Source of the DNA: Chromobacterium sp. ATCC 53434
GTDB taxonomy: Bacteria > Pseudomonadota > Gammaproteobacteria > Burkholderiales > Chromobacteriaceae
DNA length: 64,000 nt
Assembly (NCBI RefSeq): GCF_002848345.1
Contig: NZ_CP025429.1
Span: 2,790,001-2,854,000, forward strand
Reading direction: 5' to 3'
The number at the start of each line of letters is the position of its first letter. Position 1 is the stretch's first letter. Positions 37,146 to 45,995 of this stretch are shown here, piece after piece. Below the pieces are notes generated by a model, which made no database searches, was not told the DNA's origin, and saw nothing but the letters and a program-made list of their open reading frames with translations. The position numbers and the translations under genes are program-made.

Positions 37146-38333
37146 ATGCATATCGTCCAATTCCTGATCGGCCTAGTCGTGGTACTGGCCCTCACCCAGC
37201 TGGTCTCCCGCGACCGGAAGAACATCAAGATCCGCTCGGTCATCCAGTTGCTGGTCGTCGAGATCGCGCTGGCTTTCTTCCTGCTGAACACCACTTATGG
37301 CCTGGCCATCGTCGGCAGCATCTCCGGCGTCTTCACCAAGCTGATGGATTTCGCCGGCGAAGGCACCAAGTTCGCCTTCGGCGGCATCCAGAACAAGGAT
37401 GAGTTCAGCTTCTTCCTGAACGTGCTGATGCCCATCGTGTTCATCTCGGTGCTGATCGGCATCCTGCAGCACATCCGCGTGCTGCCGGTGGTGATCCGCG
37501 CGGTCGGCTTCGTGCTGTCCAAGGTCAGCGGCATGGGCAAGATCGAGTCGTTCAACGCGATCAGCTCGATGATGGTCGGCCAGTCCGAGAACTTCATCGC
37601 CTACAAGAACATCATCCACACCTTCGACGAGAAGCGCATGTACACGTTGGCCGCCACCGCGATGTCCACCGTGTCGATGTCCATCGTCGGCTCCTACATG
37701 CAGATGATAGAGCCCCGCTTCGTCGTCACCGCGCTGGTGCTGAACCTGTTCAGCACCTTCGTCGTGCTGTCGCTGATCAACCCCTACGACAGCGCGCTGG
37801 GCGAGGACGAGCTGATCAGCAACGAAGGCCACCGCGTGTCCTTCTTCGAGATGCTGGGCGAATACATCCTGACCGGCTTCAAGATCGCCGTGATCGTCGC
37901 CGCGATGCTGGTCGGCTTCATCGCGCTGATCGCCTGCGTCAACTTCATCTTCACCGCCATCTTCGGCATCAACTTCCAGACCATCCTGGGCTATGTGTTC
38001 TGGCCGTTCGCCTGGCTGATGGGCGTGCCGACTCACGAGGCGCTGACCGCCAGCAGCATCATGGCCACCAAACTGGTGACCAACGAGTTCGTCGCGATGC
38101 TGGAGTTGAAGAACCAGGCCGCCCACCTGTCGGCCTACACCCGCGGCGTGCTGTCCATCTTCCTGGTGTCCTTCGCCAACTTCAGCTCGATCGGCATCAT
38201 CGCCGGCGCGGTGAAGGGCCTGGACGAGGAGCGCGGCAACATGGTGTCCCGCTTCGGTCTGAAGCTGGTCTACGGCTCCTCGCTGGTCAGCATCCTGTCG
38301 GCGCTGATCGCCGGCCTGGTCCTGGCCTCCTGA
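37146..38333 (+). CDS. concentrative nucleoside transporter (CNT family)
   Basis: A 395-residue inner-membrane protein with the family core: [55 protein letters not shown] and the [19 protein letters not shown] segment that lines the nucleoside site. It imports nucleosides with protons or sodium. The 254-bp region before it holds a near-consensus -10 element but no riboswitch that I recognise. A strong terminator follows, so it is monocistronic. Confidence 0.92.
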   Translation: MHIVQFLIGLVVVLALTQLVSRDRKNIKIRSVIQLLVVEIALAFFLLNTTYGLAIVGSISGVFTKLMDFAGEGTKFAFGGIQNKDEFSFFLNVLMPIVFISVLIGILQHIRVLPVVIRAVGFVLSKVSGMGKIESFNAISSMMVGQSENFIAYKNIIHTFDEKRMYTLAATAMSTVSMSIVGSYMQMIEPRFVVTALVLNLFSTFVVLSLINPYDSALGEDELISNEGHRVSFFEMLGEYILTGFKIAVIVAAMLVGFIALIACVNFIFTAIFGINFQTILGYVFWPFAWLMGVPTHEALTASSIMATKLVTNEFVAMLELKNQAAHLSAYTRGVLSIFLVSFANFSSIGIIAGAVKGLDEERGNMVSRFGLKLVYGSSLVSILSALIAGLVLAS

Positions 38334-38355
38334 GACGGCTCCACCGCCGCACCCG

Positions 38356-38386
38356 AACCGCCCGCCTTCGCGGGCGGTTTTGTTTT
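38356..38386 (+). terminator. intrinsic terminator of the nucleoside transporter gene
   Basis: Perfect 10-bp arms (38356-38365 and 38370-38379) with a CTTC loop, followed by TTGTTTT. Confidence 0.9.
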
Positions 38387-38436
38387 GTCCGCCCCTGCCG
38401 CATAATGGCCGCCTGATCCCCAATGGAATGCCTCTC

Positions 38437-39066
38437 ATGCCGCACCAGCCGCTCAGCGAGCAAGACTACCAACGCCTGTCCGCCACCCTCGCCGGCTTCG
38501 CCGGCCAGGACTGCATGAATCTGGAGCAGCTGGACGGCTTCTTCGCCGCGCTCCTGGCCGGCCCCGACGCCATCCCGCCGTCCGAGTGCCTGCCCATCAT
38601 CCTCGGCGGCGCTTTCGACGACGAGGCCGCCTTTCCCAGCGAGAAGTCGCTGGAGCAGTTCGTCTCGCTGCTGCGCGGCCACTGGCAGGACATCGCCGAC
38701 GCGCTGAAAGGCGGGGAATTCCAGCCGTGGCTGGAGGCGGACGCCGCCGGCGTGGTCCACGGCAACGACTGGTGCGAGGGCTTCGTCGCCGGTATGGAGC
38801 TGCTGAACGACGACTGGGGCCTCTTGTTCGAGTCGCCGGAAAATTCCCCGCTGCTGGAACCGGTCATGGCGCTGGGCTTCGAGCGCCATCCCGACGCCGA
38901 GATGCGCCCCTTCGTCGAAGCCATCTCCGCCGAGCAGCGCGCCGAATTGCTGGCCGCCATTTCGCCGTCGGTGCACGGCATACACGATTTCTTCGCCGCC
39001 ATCCGCCGCCAACTGGAACAGGAAGAGCGGGAGCTGGAAAAGAACCCCGACCGCCGCGCGCACTAG
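38437..39066 (+). CDS. UPF0149/YecA-like protein
   Basis: A 209-residue soluble helical protein of the UPF0149 family (YecA/YgfB group); the opening LSATLAGFAGQDCMNLEQLDGFFAALLAGP and the central NDWCEGFVAGMELLNDDW segments are typical. There is no C-terminal SEC-C zinc motif. The function is unknown. The start MPHQPLSEQ was chosen over an ATG nine bases upstream because a GGAA site fits it better; this choice is tentative. Confidence 0.85.
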   Translation: MPHQPLSEQDYQRLSATLAGFAGQDCMNLEQLDGFFAALLAGPDAIPPSECLPIILGGAFDDEAAFPSEKSLEQFVSLLRGHWQDIADALKGGEFQPWLEADAAGVVHGNDWCEGFVAGMELLNDDWGLLFESPENSPLLEPVMALGFERHPDAEMRPFVEAISAEQRAELLAAISPSVHGIHDFFAAIRRQLEQEERELEKNPDRRAH

Positions 39067-39203
39067 GCGTCGGGCCGCGATCGGTTTCCGGCCGGGATCG
39101 GACCCGGACGCTGGGCGCCGGTAAACCGGCGGCGGCCCGCGGCGTTAAACAGGCACGCGCGAAGAACAGCGCGGCTCGTTATCTTTCAAGACAGGGGTAA
39201 GCC

Positions 39204-40034
39204 ATGAACGCAATCGAAGCCTTGCTGTTTGCCGTGATCCAGGGCATCAGCGAATTGTTCCCGGTCAGCAGCCTGGGCCACGGCGTGCTGATTCCCGACT
39301 GGCTGCACTGGTCGATCAACCGCAACAGCCCCGACTTCCTGCCGTTCATGGTGATGCTGCACCTGGGCACCGCCGTCGCGCTGCTGATCTATTTCCGCCG
39401 CGACTGGATGGCGCTGATAGGCGGCTGGCTGAAGGCCGGCGGCCGCGCCAGCAATCCCGAGGCGCGCCTGATGTGGCTGGTGATCGCCGGCACGATACCG
39501 GCCGGCCTGCTGGGCCTGTTGCTGGAGAAACAGCTGCGCCAGCTATTCACCAGCACCACCGCGGTGCTGGTCTTCCTGGCGCTGAACGGCCTGCTGCTGC
39601 TGCTGGGCGACCGCCTGAAGAAGAGAACCGCCTCGCACCCACTGTCCGAGCTGAGCTTCGCCGGCGCGATCAAGATAGGCGCCGGCCAGGCGCTGGCCTT
39701 GCTGCCGGGCTTCTCCCGCTCCGGCGCCACGCTGGTAGCCGGCCTGGCCCACGGCCTGGACTACGCCTCGTCGGCCCGCTTCTCCTTCCTGCTGGCCACG
39801 CCCATCATCGCCGCCGCCGGCGTGCTGGAAATCCCCAAGCTGGCTCATCACGGCCACGGCTCGGCGCAGTGGGGACTACTGCTGGCCTGCGGCGCGGTGG
39901 CCGGCCTGTGCGCCTACGCCAGCACCTGGTTCCTGATGCGCTACTTCAAAAAGACCGAAATCGAATCGCTGCGCCCGTTCGGCTGCTACTGCCTGCTAGT
40001 CGGCATCATCGGCTTGCTGGCCAAATTCGTGTAA
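39204..40034 (+). CDS. uppP: undecaprenyl-diphosphate phosphatase UppP (BacA)
   Basis: A 276-residue inner-membrane enzyme that recycles undecaprenyl pyrophosphate to the phosphate carrier for peptidoglycan synthesis. The family signatures are QGISELFPVSSLGHGVL near the N-terminus (usual form: GxTEFLPISSxGH, so the Thr is Ser and the Leu is Phe here) and LLPGFSRSGATLVAGLAHGL. About eight hydrophobic helices. A Ser-Glu rather than Thr-Glu at the first motif is a modest variation. Confidence 0.93.
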   Translation: MNAIEALLFAVIQGISELFPVSSLGHGVLIPDWLHWSINRNSPDFLPFMVMLHLGTAVALLIYFRRDWMALIGGWLKAGGRASNPEARLMWLVIAGTIPAGLLGLLLEKQLRQLFTSTTAVLVFLALNGLLLLLGDRLKKRTASHPLSELSFAGAIKIGAGQALALLPGFSRSGATLVAGLAHGLDYASSARFSFLLATPIIAAAGVLEIPKLAHHGHGSAQWGLLLACGAVAGLCAYASTWFLMRYFKKTEIESLRPFGCYCLLVGIIGLLAKFV

Positions 40035-40119
40035 ATAGACTGGACTTGTCCGGACAGTATTATAAAATTGCATTCATAATAGTAATTTTACTTATTGAAA
40101 TACCGGTCGTGCTTTACTA

Positions 40120-40282
40120 AGAACCTGTTCACGATCTTTTTTCGAGCGTCTCGGGGCCGTTTTCTGCCGGCGCATGGCTTTGTCAAACGCCCCTTGCAGT
40201 GAATGACACTGCGGCGGGCCGCTTTTCGCGCCCTGCACCCGGCAGAGGTGGCCGCTGCCGGAAAAGATCGTGAACAGGTTCT
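40120..40282. repeat. 163-bp inverted-repeat element (MITE-like)
   Basis: Ends in perfect 21-bp inverted repeats: GAACCTGTTCACGATCTTTT after A at 40120-40140, complemented at 40262-40282. The interior has a CCGGCAG/CTGCCGG pair and no open frame, so it cannot move by itself. The compact copy at 13427-13497 and a single end at 16970 share the same ends. Between uppP and the Nudix gene (40035-40377) there is otherwise only AT-rich sequence on the left and no gene. Confidence 0.8.
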
Positions 40283-40377
40283 AAAAGCCGCAAGCGCATT
40301 GGCAGGATGGCGCAGCCGGTCTCGGAATTGCTGTCGCAGGGGCGTCAGACCCCAATCATAAAAACTTTTTTGGAAGA

Positions 40378-40848
40378 ATGATCGTTTTGGAAGACCGCAA
40401 GACTGAGCGCCTGCCCAACGACCTGGCCAGGCGCGCCACCGCCATCATCGAATTGCCGGACGGCGTGCTGGTGACAGCCAGCCGCGGCGGCCGTTACAAC
40501 CTCCCGGGCGGCAAGGCCAACCGCGGCGAGCTGCGCTCTCAGGCGCTGATCCGCGAAGTGCGCGAGGAGACCGGGTTGCGCATCAACTCGATGCTCTATC
40601 TGTTCGATCACATCACCCCGTTCAACGCCCACAAGGTCTACCTGTGCATCGCCCAGGGCCAGCCTAAGCCGCAGAACGAGATCGAGCGGATCGCCCTGGT
40701 ATCGTCGCCCGATACCGACATGGACCTGTTCGTCGAAGGCCGCGCCATCCTGCGCCGCTACGCCCGCCTGCGCGGCGAGGAAACCGCCAAGGGCGAGGCG
40801 CTGCGCGCGCTCCTGGGCCTGGCGCGCTACATCGCCAAGGTGAATTGA
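40378..40848 (+). CDS. Nudix hydrolase
   Basis: A 156-residue protein with a perfect Nudix box, GKANRGELRSQALIREVREETGL (G-x5-E-x7-REUxEExGU), at about residues 41-63. The family cleaves nucleoside diphosphates linked to another group; the substrate is unknown. ATG at 40378 follows a GGAAG site. A strong terminator follows the stop. Confidence 0.9.
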   Translation: MIVLEDRKTERLPNDLARRATAIIELPDGVLVTASRGGRYNLPGGKANRGELRSQALIREVREETGLRINSMLYLFDHITPFNAHKVYLCIAQGQPKPQNEIERIALVSSPDTDMDLFVEGRAILRRYARLRGEETAKGEALRALLGLARYIAKVN

Positions 40849-40862
40849 GCTTTCGCCGATAA

Positions 40863-40892
40863 AAAAAGGACATGCCGCGGCATGTCCTTTTT
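40863..40892. terminator. bidirectional terminator after the Nudix gene
   Basis: Perfect 14-base-pair stem (40863-40876 and 40879-40892) with A and T runs at the two ends, between convergent genes; it also serves the purU-membrane-gene operon on the minus strand. Confidence 0.92.
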
Positions 40893-40911
40893 CCCATTGC
40901 GCCCCGCGCCG

Positions 40912-41484
40912 CTATTTCTTGGCCGCGGCGCCCTGCTGCTGCATCATCGCCACCATGTCGGCCGGCAGATCGACCCAACCGGCCTGCTGGGCCGCCGACA
41001 AGGTCATCGCCAGCAGCAGCAAGGCCAGCGGCGCGAACAACACCACGCCGGCCAGCACCCTCAGCACCGACACGCCGGACACCTTGACCAGCGCGTTCAC
41101 CAGCACCACCAGGCCAAGTATCGACAGCAGCACGTCGATGACCTGGGCGGCGTCGCCCGGCAGCCAGCTGGTCAGCGGCTCGAGGAACTGCAAGCCGCTG
41201 GCCACCACCACCAGGCCGAACAGCGAACCGCTCAGCTCCCCCTTGCCCAGTTTCAGCCAGAAGGTCATGAAGCGGGTGAACAGCAGCGTTTCCAGCCAGG
41301 TGAACAACACCATGAAGCCAATGCGGCCGGCGATGTTGCCGCCCAGCTCGGCGGTGTCGCCGCTGGCGATCAGGCCCAGCGCGGTCAGCAGCAGCGCCGG
41401 CTGCCACAGCGGATACTGGTAGGCGGCCAGCGGCTTGACCCGCAACCGCAACAAATCGAGTACGTCGTCGATCAACAAGCGCAT
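40912..41484 (-). CDS. uncharacterised integral membrane protein
   Basis: A 190-residue protein with about five hydrophobic segments (around residues 20-40, 48-72, 88-108, 116-138 and 140-162) and a short soluble tail rich in Gln and Ala. I do not recognise a family. ATG at 41484 is preferred to an upstream TTG because that codon lies inside the purU stop region. It starts 7 bp after purU, so it is very probably co-transcribed with it. Confidence 0.75.
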   Translation of the reverse strand: MRLLIDDVLDLLRLRVKPLAAYQYPLWQPALLLTALGLIASGDTAELGGNIAGRIGFMVLFTWLETLLFTRFMTFWLKLGKGELSGSLFGLVVVASGLQFLEPLTSWLPGDAAQVIDVLLSILGLVVLVNALVKVSGVSVLRVLAGVVLFAPLALLLLAMTLSAAQQAGWVDLPADMVAMMQQQGAAAKK

Positions 41485-41491
41485 GGCGGAC

Positions 41492-42361
41492 TCAATCAAA
41501 AACCACGGTTTTGTTGCTGTACGACAGCACGCGGTTGTCCAGATGCCAGCGCACCGCGCGCGACAGCACCACTTTCTCCAGGTCGCGGCCCTTCTGTATC
41601 AGGTCCTCTACCGCGTCGCGGTGCGAAATCCGGGTGACTTCCTGCTCGATGATCGGGCCCTCGTCCAGGTCTTCGGTCACGTAGTGGCTGGTGGCGCCGA
41701 TCAGTTTGACGCCGCGGGCGAAGGCGCGGTGATAGGGCTTGGCGCCGTCGAAGGCCGGCAGGAAGCTGTGGTGGATATTGATCACCCGGTCCGGATAGCG
41801 CTCGACGAACTCGCCGGACAGGATCTGCATATAGCGCGCCAGCACGATGAAATCGACGCCGGCCTCCTCCAGCAGGCGGAACTGCTCGGCCTCGGCCTCG
41901 GCCTCGGCCTTGTTGTCCTTGCCTACCTTGATCACATGGAAGGGGATGTCGTTGAACTCCGCCAGTCGGCGGCAGGTTTCATGATTGGAGATCACCAGCG
42001 GGATATCGCATTCCAGCTCGCCGATGCGCCAACGGTGCAATAGGTCGGCCAGGCAGTGTTCGTACTGCGACACGAAGATCGCCATCCGCGGCTTGCGGGC
42101 CGACAGCGACACCTTCCAGTTCATGCCGTGCTCGTCCGCAATCGGCTGGAAGGCGGCGGCGAAGCTGTCCATCGGCAGCGTGAAGCCGTTCAGGTCCCAT
42201 TGCACCCGCATCAGGAACAGGTTCTCGCTGGTGTCCTGATGCTGGTCCGCATGCATGATGTTGGCGTTGTAGGTCATCAGGAAGTTGGCGATGGCCGCCA
42301 CCAGGCCCTTTTTGTCCGGCGCGCTGATCAGCAGCGTGGCCGAATGCTTCTCGTGAGTCAT
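41492..42361 (-). CDS. purU: formyltetrahydrofolate deformylase
   Basis: A 289-residue enzyme that hydrolyses 10-formyl-THF to THF and formate. An N-terminal ACT domain (LLISAPDKKGLVAAIANFLMTYNANIMHADQHQD) is followed by a formyltransferase-like catalytic domain with the NIHHSFLPAF and HYVTEDLDEGPII motifs. An EAEAEAEA stretch is coded by a tandem hexamer repeat, a potential slippage site. It lies next to folD, which works in the same one-carbon pool. Confidence 0.95.
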   Translation of the reverse strand: MTHEKHSATLLISAPDKKGLVAAIANFLMTYNANIMHADQHQDTSENLFLMRVQWDLNGFTLPMDSFAAAFQPIADEHGMNWKVSLSARKPRMAIFVSQYEHCLADLLHRWRIGELECDIPLVISNHETCRRLAEFNDIPFHVIKVGKDNKAEAEAEAEQFRLLEEAGVDFIVLARYMQILSGEFVERYPDRVINIHHSFLPAFDGAKPYHRAFARGVKLIGATSHYVTEDLDEGPIIEQEVTRISHRDAVEDLIQKGRDLEKVVLSRAVRWHLDNRVLSYSNKTVVFD

Positions 42362-42470
42362 TTAGCAAATCCGTATTTAGTTTTACGTGATACTAACAGC
42401 AGCCGCGCGCCGCTGTCTGCCTTGGCGCCCGCTCAAAGCCTTGAGCATGACGGAGGCAAGGCCCGGCCGC

Positions 42471-42515
42471 CGAAAATAAAATCGCCACAGCCCGGCGCGG
42501 CGGCCGCTGTGGCGA
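42471..42515 (-). terminator. intrinsic terminator of folD
   Basis: On the minus strand a 10-bp stem (TCGCCACAGC region at 42482-42491 with its complement at 42506-42515) precedes TTTTATTTT. It lies between folD and purU, so the two are separately terminated. Confidence 0.8.
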
Positions 42516-42550
42516 ACATGCTTGCGGCCGCCGCTGACGCGGCGCCCGGC

Positions 42551-43402
42551 TCAGGCGTTCAGATTGGCGGAGTCCAGCGTGTTCTGCAGCAACGTCGCCA
42601 CCGTCATCGGCCCGACGCCGCCCGGCACCGGCGTGATGAAGCCGGCGCGCTCGCGCGCGATGTCGAACTCCACGTCGCCGCACAGCTTGCCGCTGTCCAG
42701 CCGGTTGATGCCGACATCGATGACCACCGCGCCCGGCTTGATCCACTCGCCCTTGACGAAGTTGGGGATGCCCACGCCGACCACGACGATGTCGGCGGCG
42801 GCCACCTCGTCGGCCAGATTCCGCGTCGCGCTGTGGCAGACGGTGACGGTGGCGCGCGCCAGCAGCATTTCCAGCGCCTGCGGGCGGCCGACGATGTTGG
42901 AGGCGCCGACGATGACCGCCTTCTTGCCCTTGGGATCGATGCCGTATTCTTCCAGTAGCGTCATCACGCCGCGCGGCGTGCACGGCCGCATCAGCGGCAT
43001 CTTGATCGCCAGCCGGCCGACATTGTAGGGATGGAAGCCGTCGACGTCCTTTTTCGGATTTATGCGTTCGATCACTTCTTGCGGATCGATCTGCGGCGGC
43101 AGCGGCAGCTGCACCAGGATGCCGTCTATGCCGTCGTCGGCGTTCAGGTCGTCGATGATCTCCAGCAACTGCTGCTGGCTGGCGGAGGCCGGCAGGTCAT
43201 AGGCCACCGAGCGGATGCCGGCCTTCTCGCAGGCCTTCTTCTTGCTGCCCACATAAACCGCGGAGGCCGGATTGTCGCCGACCAGCACCACCGCCAGCGC
43301 CGGCGCGCGCTTGCCCTGCAGCAGACGCTCGCCCACGCCTTCGCTGACCTTGGTCACCAGCTTCTCCGCCACCGCCTTGCCATCGATCAATTGTGCCGCC
43401 AT
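42551..43402 (-). CDS. folD: methylenetetrahydrofolate dehydrogenase/cyclohydrolase FolD
   Basis: A 283-residue bifunctional enzyme interconverting methylene-, methenyl- and 10-formyl-THF. The catalytic Lys sits in [14 protein letters not shown], the family motif [16 protein letters not shown] is present, and the NADP-binding [17 protein letters not shown] and [18 protein letters not shown] segments are intact. Normal length. Confidence 0.97.
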   Translation of the reverse strand: MAAQLIDGKAVAEKLVTKVSEGVGERLLQGKRAPALAVVLVGDNPASAVYVGSKKKACEKAGIRSVAYDLPASASQQQLLEIIDDLNADDGIDGILVQLPLPPQIDPQEVIERINPKKDVDGFHPYNVGRLAIKMPLMRPCTPRGVMTLLEEYGIDPKGKKAVIVGASNIVGRPQALEMLLARATVTVCHSATRNLADEVAAADIVVVGVGIPNFVKGEWIKPGAVVIDVGINRLDSGKLCGDVEFDIARERAGFITPVPGGVGPMTVATLLQNTLDSANLNA

Positions 43403-43586
43403 GCCTCAGTCCCACCTTGATGCAATAAATAATGGCCGTCATTTTCTCATTTTTTCCACATGGCGGTAAGCCGAGCGGAAAAGAATATTTTTCTTAAGAT
43501 CAAGAGAAATAAAGGAAAACTAAAAACAGCGACATTACGCACTGGAAATGTTTGCCCGAACTGGCTGAAATATTTGCTCGCAAACG

Positions 43587-43615
43587 TTGACAGGGCAAGG
43601 CGGCGTCCGTATAGT
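43587..43615 (+). promoter_or_regulatory. sigma-70 promoter of the tRNA cluster
   Basis: A perfect TTGACA (43587-43592) and TATAGT (43610-43615) with a 17-bp spacer, ending 13 bp before tRNA-Pro. The strength fits a stable-RNA promoter. Confidence 0.88.
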
Positions 43616-43628
43616 TGCGCTCTCTGTT

Positions 43629-43705
43629 CGGGGCGTAGCGCAGCCTGGTAGCGCACCTGATTTGGGATCAGGGGGTCGCGAGTTCGAATCCCGCCGCCCC
43701 GACCA
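43629..43705 (+). tRNA. tRNA-Pro (anticodon TGG)
   Basis: 77 nt with CCA encoded. The acceptor stem pairs CGGGGCG with CGCCCCG; the anticodon loop TTTGGGA between CCTGA and TCAGG gives TGG. The T loop GTTCGAAT is standard. First in the cluster behind the strong promoter. Confidence 0.97.
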
Positions 43706-43723
43706 GACAACATGCCCGATAGA

Positions 43724-43800
43724 GCGCCCGTAGCTCAACCGGATAGAGCACCGGCCTTCTAAGCCGGGGGTTACAGGTTCGATTCCTGTCGGGCGCGCCA
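43724..43800 (+). tRNA. tRNA-Arg (anticodon TCT)
   Basis: 77 nt with CCA. Acceptor GCGCCCG pairs with CGGGCGC; the loop CTTCTAA between CCGGC and GCCGG gives anticodon TCT. The T loop GTTCGATT is standard. It lies 18 nt after tRNA-Pro. Confidence 0.97.
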
Positions 43801-43827
43801 AAGTTTCTGGCAATGGCAACAAACAGT

Positions 43828-43904
43828 GGTGGATATAGCTCAGTTGGTAGAGTCCCGGATTGTGATTCCGGTTGTCGTGGGTTCGAGTCCCATTATCCAC
43901 CCCA
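43828..43904 (+). tRNA. tRNA-His (anticodon GTG), copy 1
   Basis: 77 nt including the G at -1 that pairs with C73 and is diagnostic of tRNA-His. Acceptor GTGGATA/TATCCAC; loop TTGTGAT gives anticodon GTG; CCA encoded. First of three copies. Confidence 0.96.
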
Positions 43905-43952
43905 AAATTTGCAGCAGTCATGGCCTGGCCGTGACAGCGACCCGCTTACGGC

Positions 43953-44029
43953 GGTGGATATAGCTCAGTTGGTAGAGTCCCGGATTGTGATTCCGGTTGT
44001 CGTGGGTTCGAGTCCCATTATCCACCCCA
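43953..44029 (+). tRNA. tRNA-His (anticodon GTG), copy 2
   Basis: Identical in sequence to copy 1 over the full tRNA. The 48-nt spacer between copies 1 and 2 recurs almost unchanged before copy 3, so the unit of duplication is about 125 bp. Confidence 0.96.
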
Positions 44030-44078
44030 ACAATTTGCAGCAGTCATGGCCTGGCCGTGACGGCAACCCGCTTACGGC

Positions 44079-44155
44079 GGTGGATATAGCTCAGTTGGTA
44101 GAGTCCCGGATTGTGATTCCGGTTGTCGTGGGTTCGAGTCCCATTATCCACCCCA
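44079..44155 (+). tRNA. tRNA-His (anticodon GTG), copy 3
   Basis: Identical to copies 1 and 2. It is the last tRNA of the cluster and is followed by a strong terminator. Confidence 0.96.
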
Positions 44156-44163
44156 GTATCCCG

Positions 44164-44190
44164 AAAGCCCGACCTCGCGTCGGGCTTTTT
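44164..44190 (+). terminator. terminator of the tRNA cluster
   Basis: Perfect 10-bp arms (AAAGCCCGAC at 44164-44173, complement at 44179-44188) with a five-base loop and T run, directly after the last tRNA-His. Confidence 0.9.
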
Positions 44191-44243
44191 CGCATTTGGC
44201 CGGCGACTTACAGATTCGCGACCAAAATGTTCATATTCCGTGC

Positions 44244-44296
44244 TTGCCTGAATAGTGAAGCTCCGTATAATCGAATACATTTGCATGTATCCGATT
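44244..44296 (+). promoter_or_regulatory. promoter with palindromic operator before the GntR gene
   Basis: TTGCCT (44244-44249) and TATAAT (44266-44271) with a 16-bp spacer form a good sigma-70 promoter. Overlapping it is a 28-bp palindrome at 44269-44296 (two 12-base arms with one mismatch, centred on TTGC) containing ATACAT/ATGTAT. The arrangement fits autorepression by the downstream FCD-type GntR protein. Confidence 0.75.
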
Positions 44297-44320
44297 GACT
44301 GACAGATAACGATACCCACC

Positions 44321-44995
44321 ATGACCACCCTGCAGCCGATCAAGCGCCAGACGCTTACCAGTGCCGTCACCGAATCATTGCGCCGGCGCATTCTGTCCGG
44401 CGAATTCGCCGACGGCCAACAATTGCGCCAGGAGGCGCTGTCCAACGAATACGGCGTCAGCCGGGTGCCGGTGCGCGAGGCGCTGCGCCAGCTGGAGGCG
44501 GAGGGACTGATCCAGATCATCGATCACAAGGGCGCGCTGGTCTCCAAGCTGTCGCTGGAGGACATCCTGGAATTGCTGGAAGTGCGCGCGCTGCTGGAAG
44601 GCTCGCTGCTGAAGGCCGCCATCCCCTGTCAGAGCGCGGCCGATCACGAAGCCGCCGCACAGACCTTGCGCGAATTCGAGACCGCGCTGAACAACAACGA
44701 CGTGCGCCACTGGGGCGAGATCAACTCCCGCTTCCACCTGGCGCTGTACCGCGCCGCGCGCCGGCCGAACACGCTGGCCCTGATCGAGCAGCTGCACAAC
44801 AAGACCGACCGCTATACCCGGATGCAGATCCTGTTCACCCGGACCATGGAACGCGCCCACGAAGAGCACACCCGGCTGCTGGAGCTTTGCCGCCAGGGCC
44901 GCGCCGAGGAAGCGGCCGAATTCCTGCGCTTCCACATCCTGTCAGCCGGCCATGCGCTGGAAAGCTATCTGAAGGGCCAGCAGGCCAATCACTGA
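44321..44995 (+). CDS. GntR-family transcriptional regulator (FCD domain)
   Basis: A 224-residue regulator. The N-terminal winged helix contains FADGQQLRQEALSNEYGVSRVPVREALRQLEAEGLIQ (residues 25-65); the C-terminal helical FCD domain shows the metal-binding Asp/His pattern ending with EINSRFHLALYRAA and HEEHTRLLELC. The effector is unknown. Its palindromic site overlaps its own promoter. The 3' end overlaps the end of the convergent LysR gene by 7 bp. Confidence 0.9.
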   Translation: MTTLQPIKRQTLTSAVTESLRRRILSGEFADGQQLRQEALSNEYGVSRVPVREALRQLEAEGLIQIIDHKGALVSKLSLEDILELLEVRALLEGSLLKAAIPCQSAADHEAAAQTLREFETALNNNDVRHWGEINSRFHLALYRAARRPNTLALIEQLHNKTDRYTRMQILFTRTMERAHEEHTRLLELCRQGRAEEAAEFLRFHILSAGHALESYLKGQQANH

Positions 44996-45894
44996 GCGCC
45001 GCCGCGCTGCCGCCAGGCGGCCGCCGCGCGCCGCAAGGCCTCGGCCAGATACAGGCAGGCCGGACCGGCCGACGACGGCTCCGCCAATACCAGGTGCAGC
45101 GACGCCCTGCGCACCGCTCCGCTCTTCAGCGGCAGCGGCTTCAGGCTGCCGTCGGCCAGCTGGCGGCCAATCCGGTGCCGCGCCAGCCAGCCGAAGGCCA
45201 GACCGGCCTCCACCATCGCGATGCCGGTTTCCGGCTGCGATACCGTCCAGCGCTGATGCGCGCCCAGCCAGCCCTCGTCGCGCGGCTGCCTACTGCCGGA
45301 ATCGCGCAGCACCACCTGCACTTCTCCGCGCAGCTGCTCGCCGTCCAAAGACTCGCCCAGGCCGTGCAAGCGATGATGCGGCGCCGCGCAGGCGATGAAC
45401 TCGGCATCGAGCAGCCAGTCGCCGAGAAAACCCTGCGGCACCCGCCCGGCCACCGCCAGTTCGGCGTCGCCGCGGTATAAGGCGTCGTCGGCGCCCGACA
45501 TCACCACCTCGTGCAGCTGCAGCCGCGTCTCTCGACAGTGGCCGGCGAAATCGCCGCAGGCCGCCAGCATCACCTCGGCCGGCAGCAGGCTGTCCAAGGC
45601 CACCGTCAGCTCCGGCTCCCAGCCGCGCCCCAGGCTGCCGGCCCGGCGCTCCAGCTGCTCGGCGTGGCGCAGCAGCTCGCCGGCCTCGCGCAGCAGAACC
45701 TCGCCCTCGTCGGTCAGCCGCATCCGCCGGCCGTCCGGCCGCAACAGCTCCACACCCAGTTGCTCGCGCAGCCTCGCCACCGCGTAGCTGACCGCGGACT
45801 GGCTGCGATGCAGCCGCTCCGCCGCGCGGGCAAAACCGCCCTCCTCCACGATGGCCTGCAATACCTGCCATTGCTCCAGCGTCGTCCTCGGCAT
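44989..45894 (-). CDS. LysR-family transcriptional regulator
   Basis: A 301-residue regulator. The N-terminal HTH is MPRTTLEQWQVLQAIVEEGGFARAAERLHRSQSAVSYAVARLREQLG; the effector domain follows to the end. ATG at 45894 matches the family start, while the longer open frame adds 30 unlikely residues. It is divergent from pirin, separated by 101 bp that hold two TATCTGATTTTT repeats (45900-45911 and 45943-45954), plausible binding half-sites. LysR-pirin pairs of this type usually have the regulator control pirin. Confidence 0.9.
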   Translation of the reverse strand: MPRTTLEQWQVLQAIVEEGGFARAAERLHRSQSAVSYAVARLREQLGVELLRPDGRRMRLTDEGEVLLREAGELLRHAEQLERRAGSLGRGWEPELTVALDSLLPAEVMLAACGDFAGHCRETRLQLHEVVMSGADDALYRGDAELAVAGRVPQGFLGDWLLDAEFIACAAPHHRLHGLGESLDGEQLRGEVQVVLRDSGSRQPRDEGWLGAHQRWTVSQPETGIAMVEAGLAFGWLARHRIGRQLADGSLKPLPLKSGAVRRASLHLVLAEPSSAGPACLYLAEALRRAAAAWRQRGGAQ

Positions 45895-45995
45895 TTCAAT
45901 ATCTGATTTTTTGATCAATAACAGCTGAATTTTGCGCTTTTTTATCTGATTTTTCACTGCAAAAATGTGGGCATAGACATGCAAGGAGAAGCGAA

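Noticed and set aside
43629..44155. Integrated element attached to the tRNA cluster
   Set aside because: No integrase is nearby and the repeated 3' parts belong to full tRNA-His genes, not to attachment-site duplicates.
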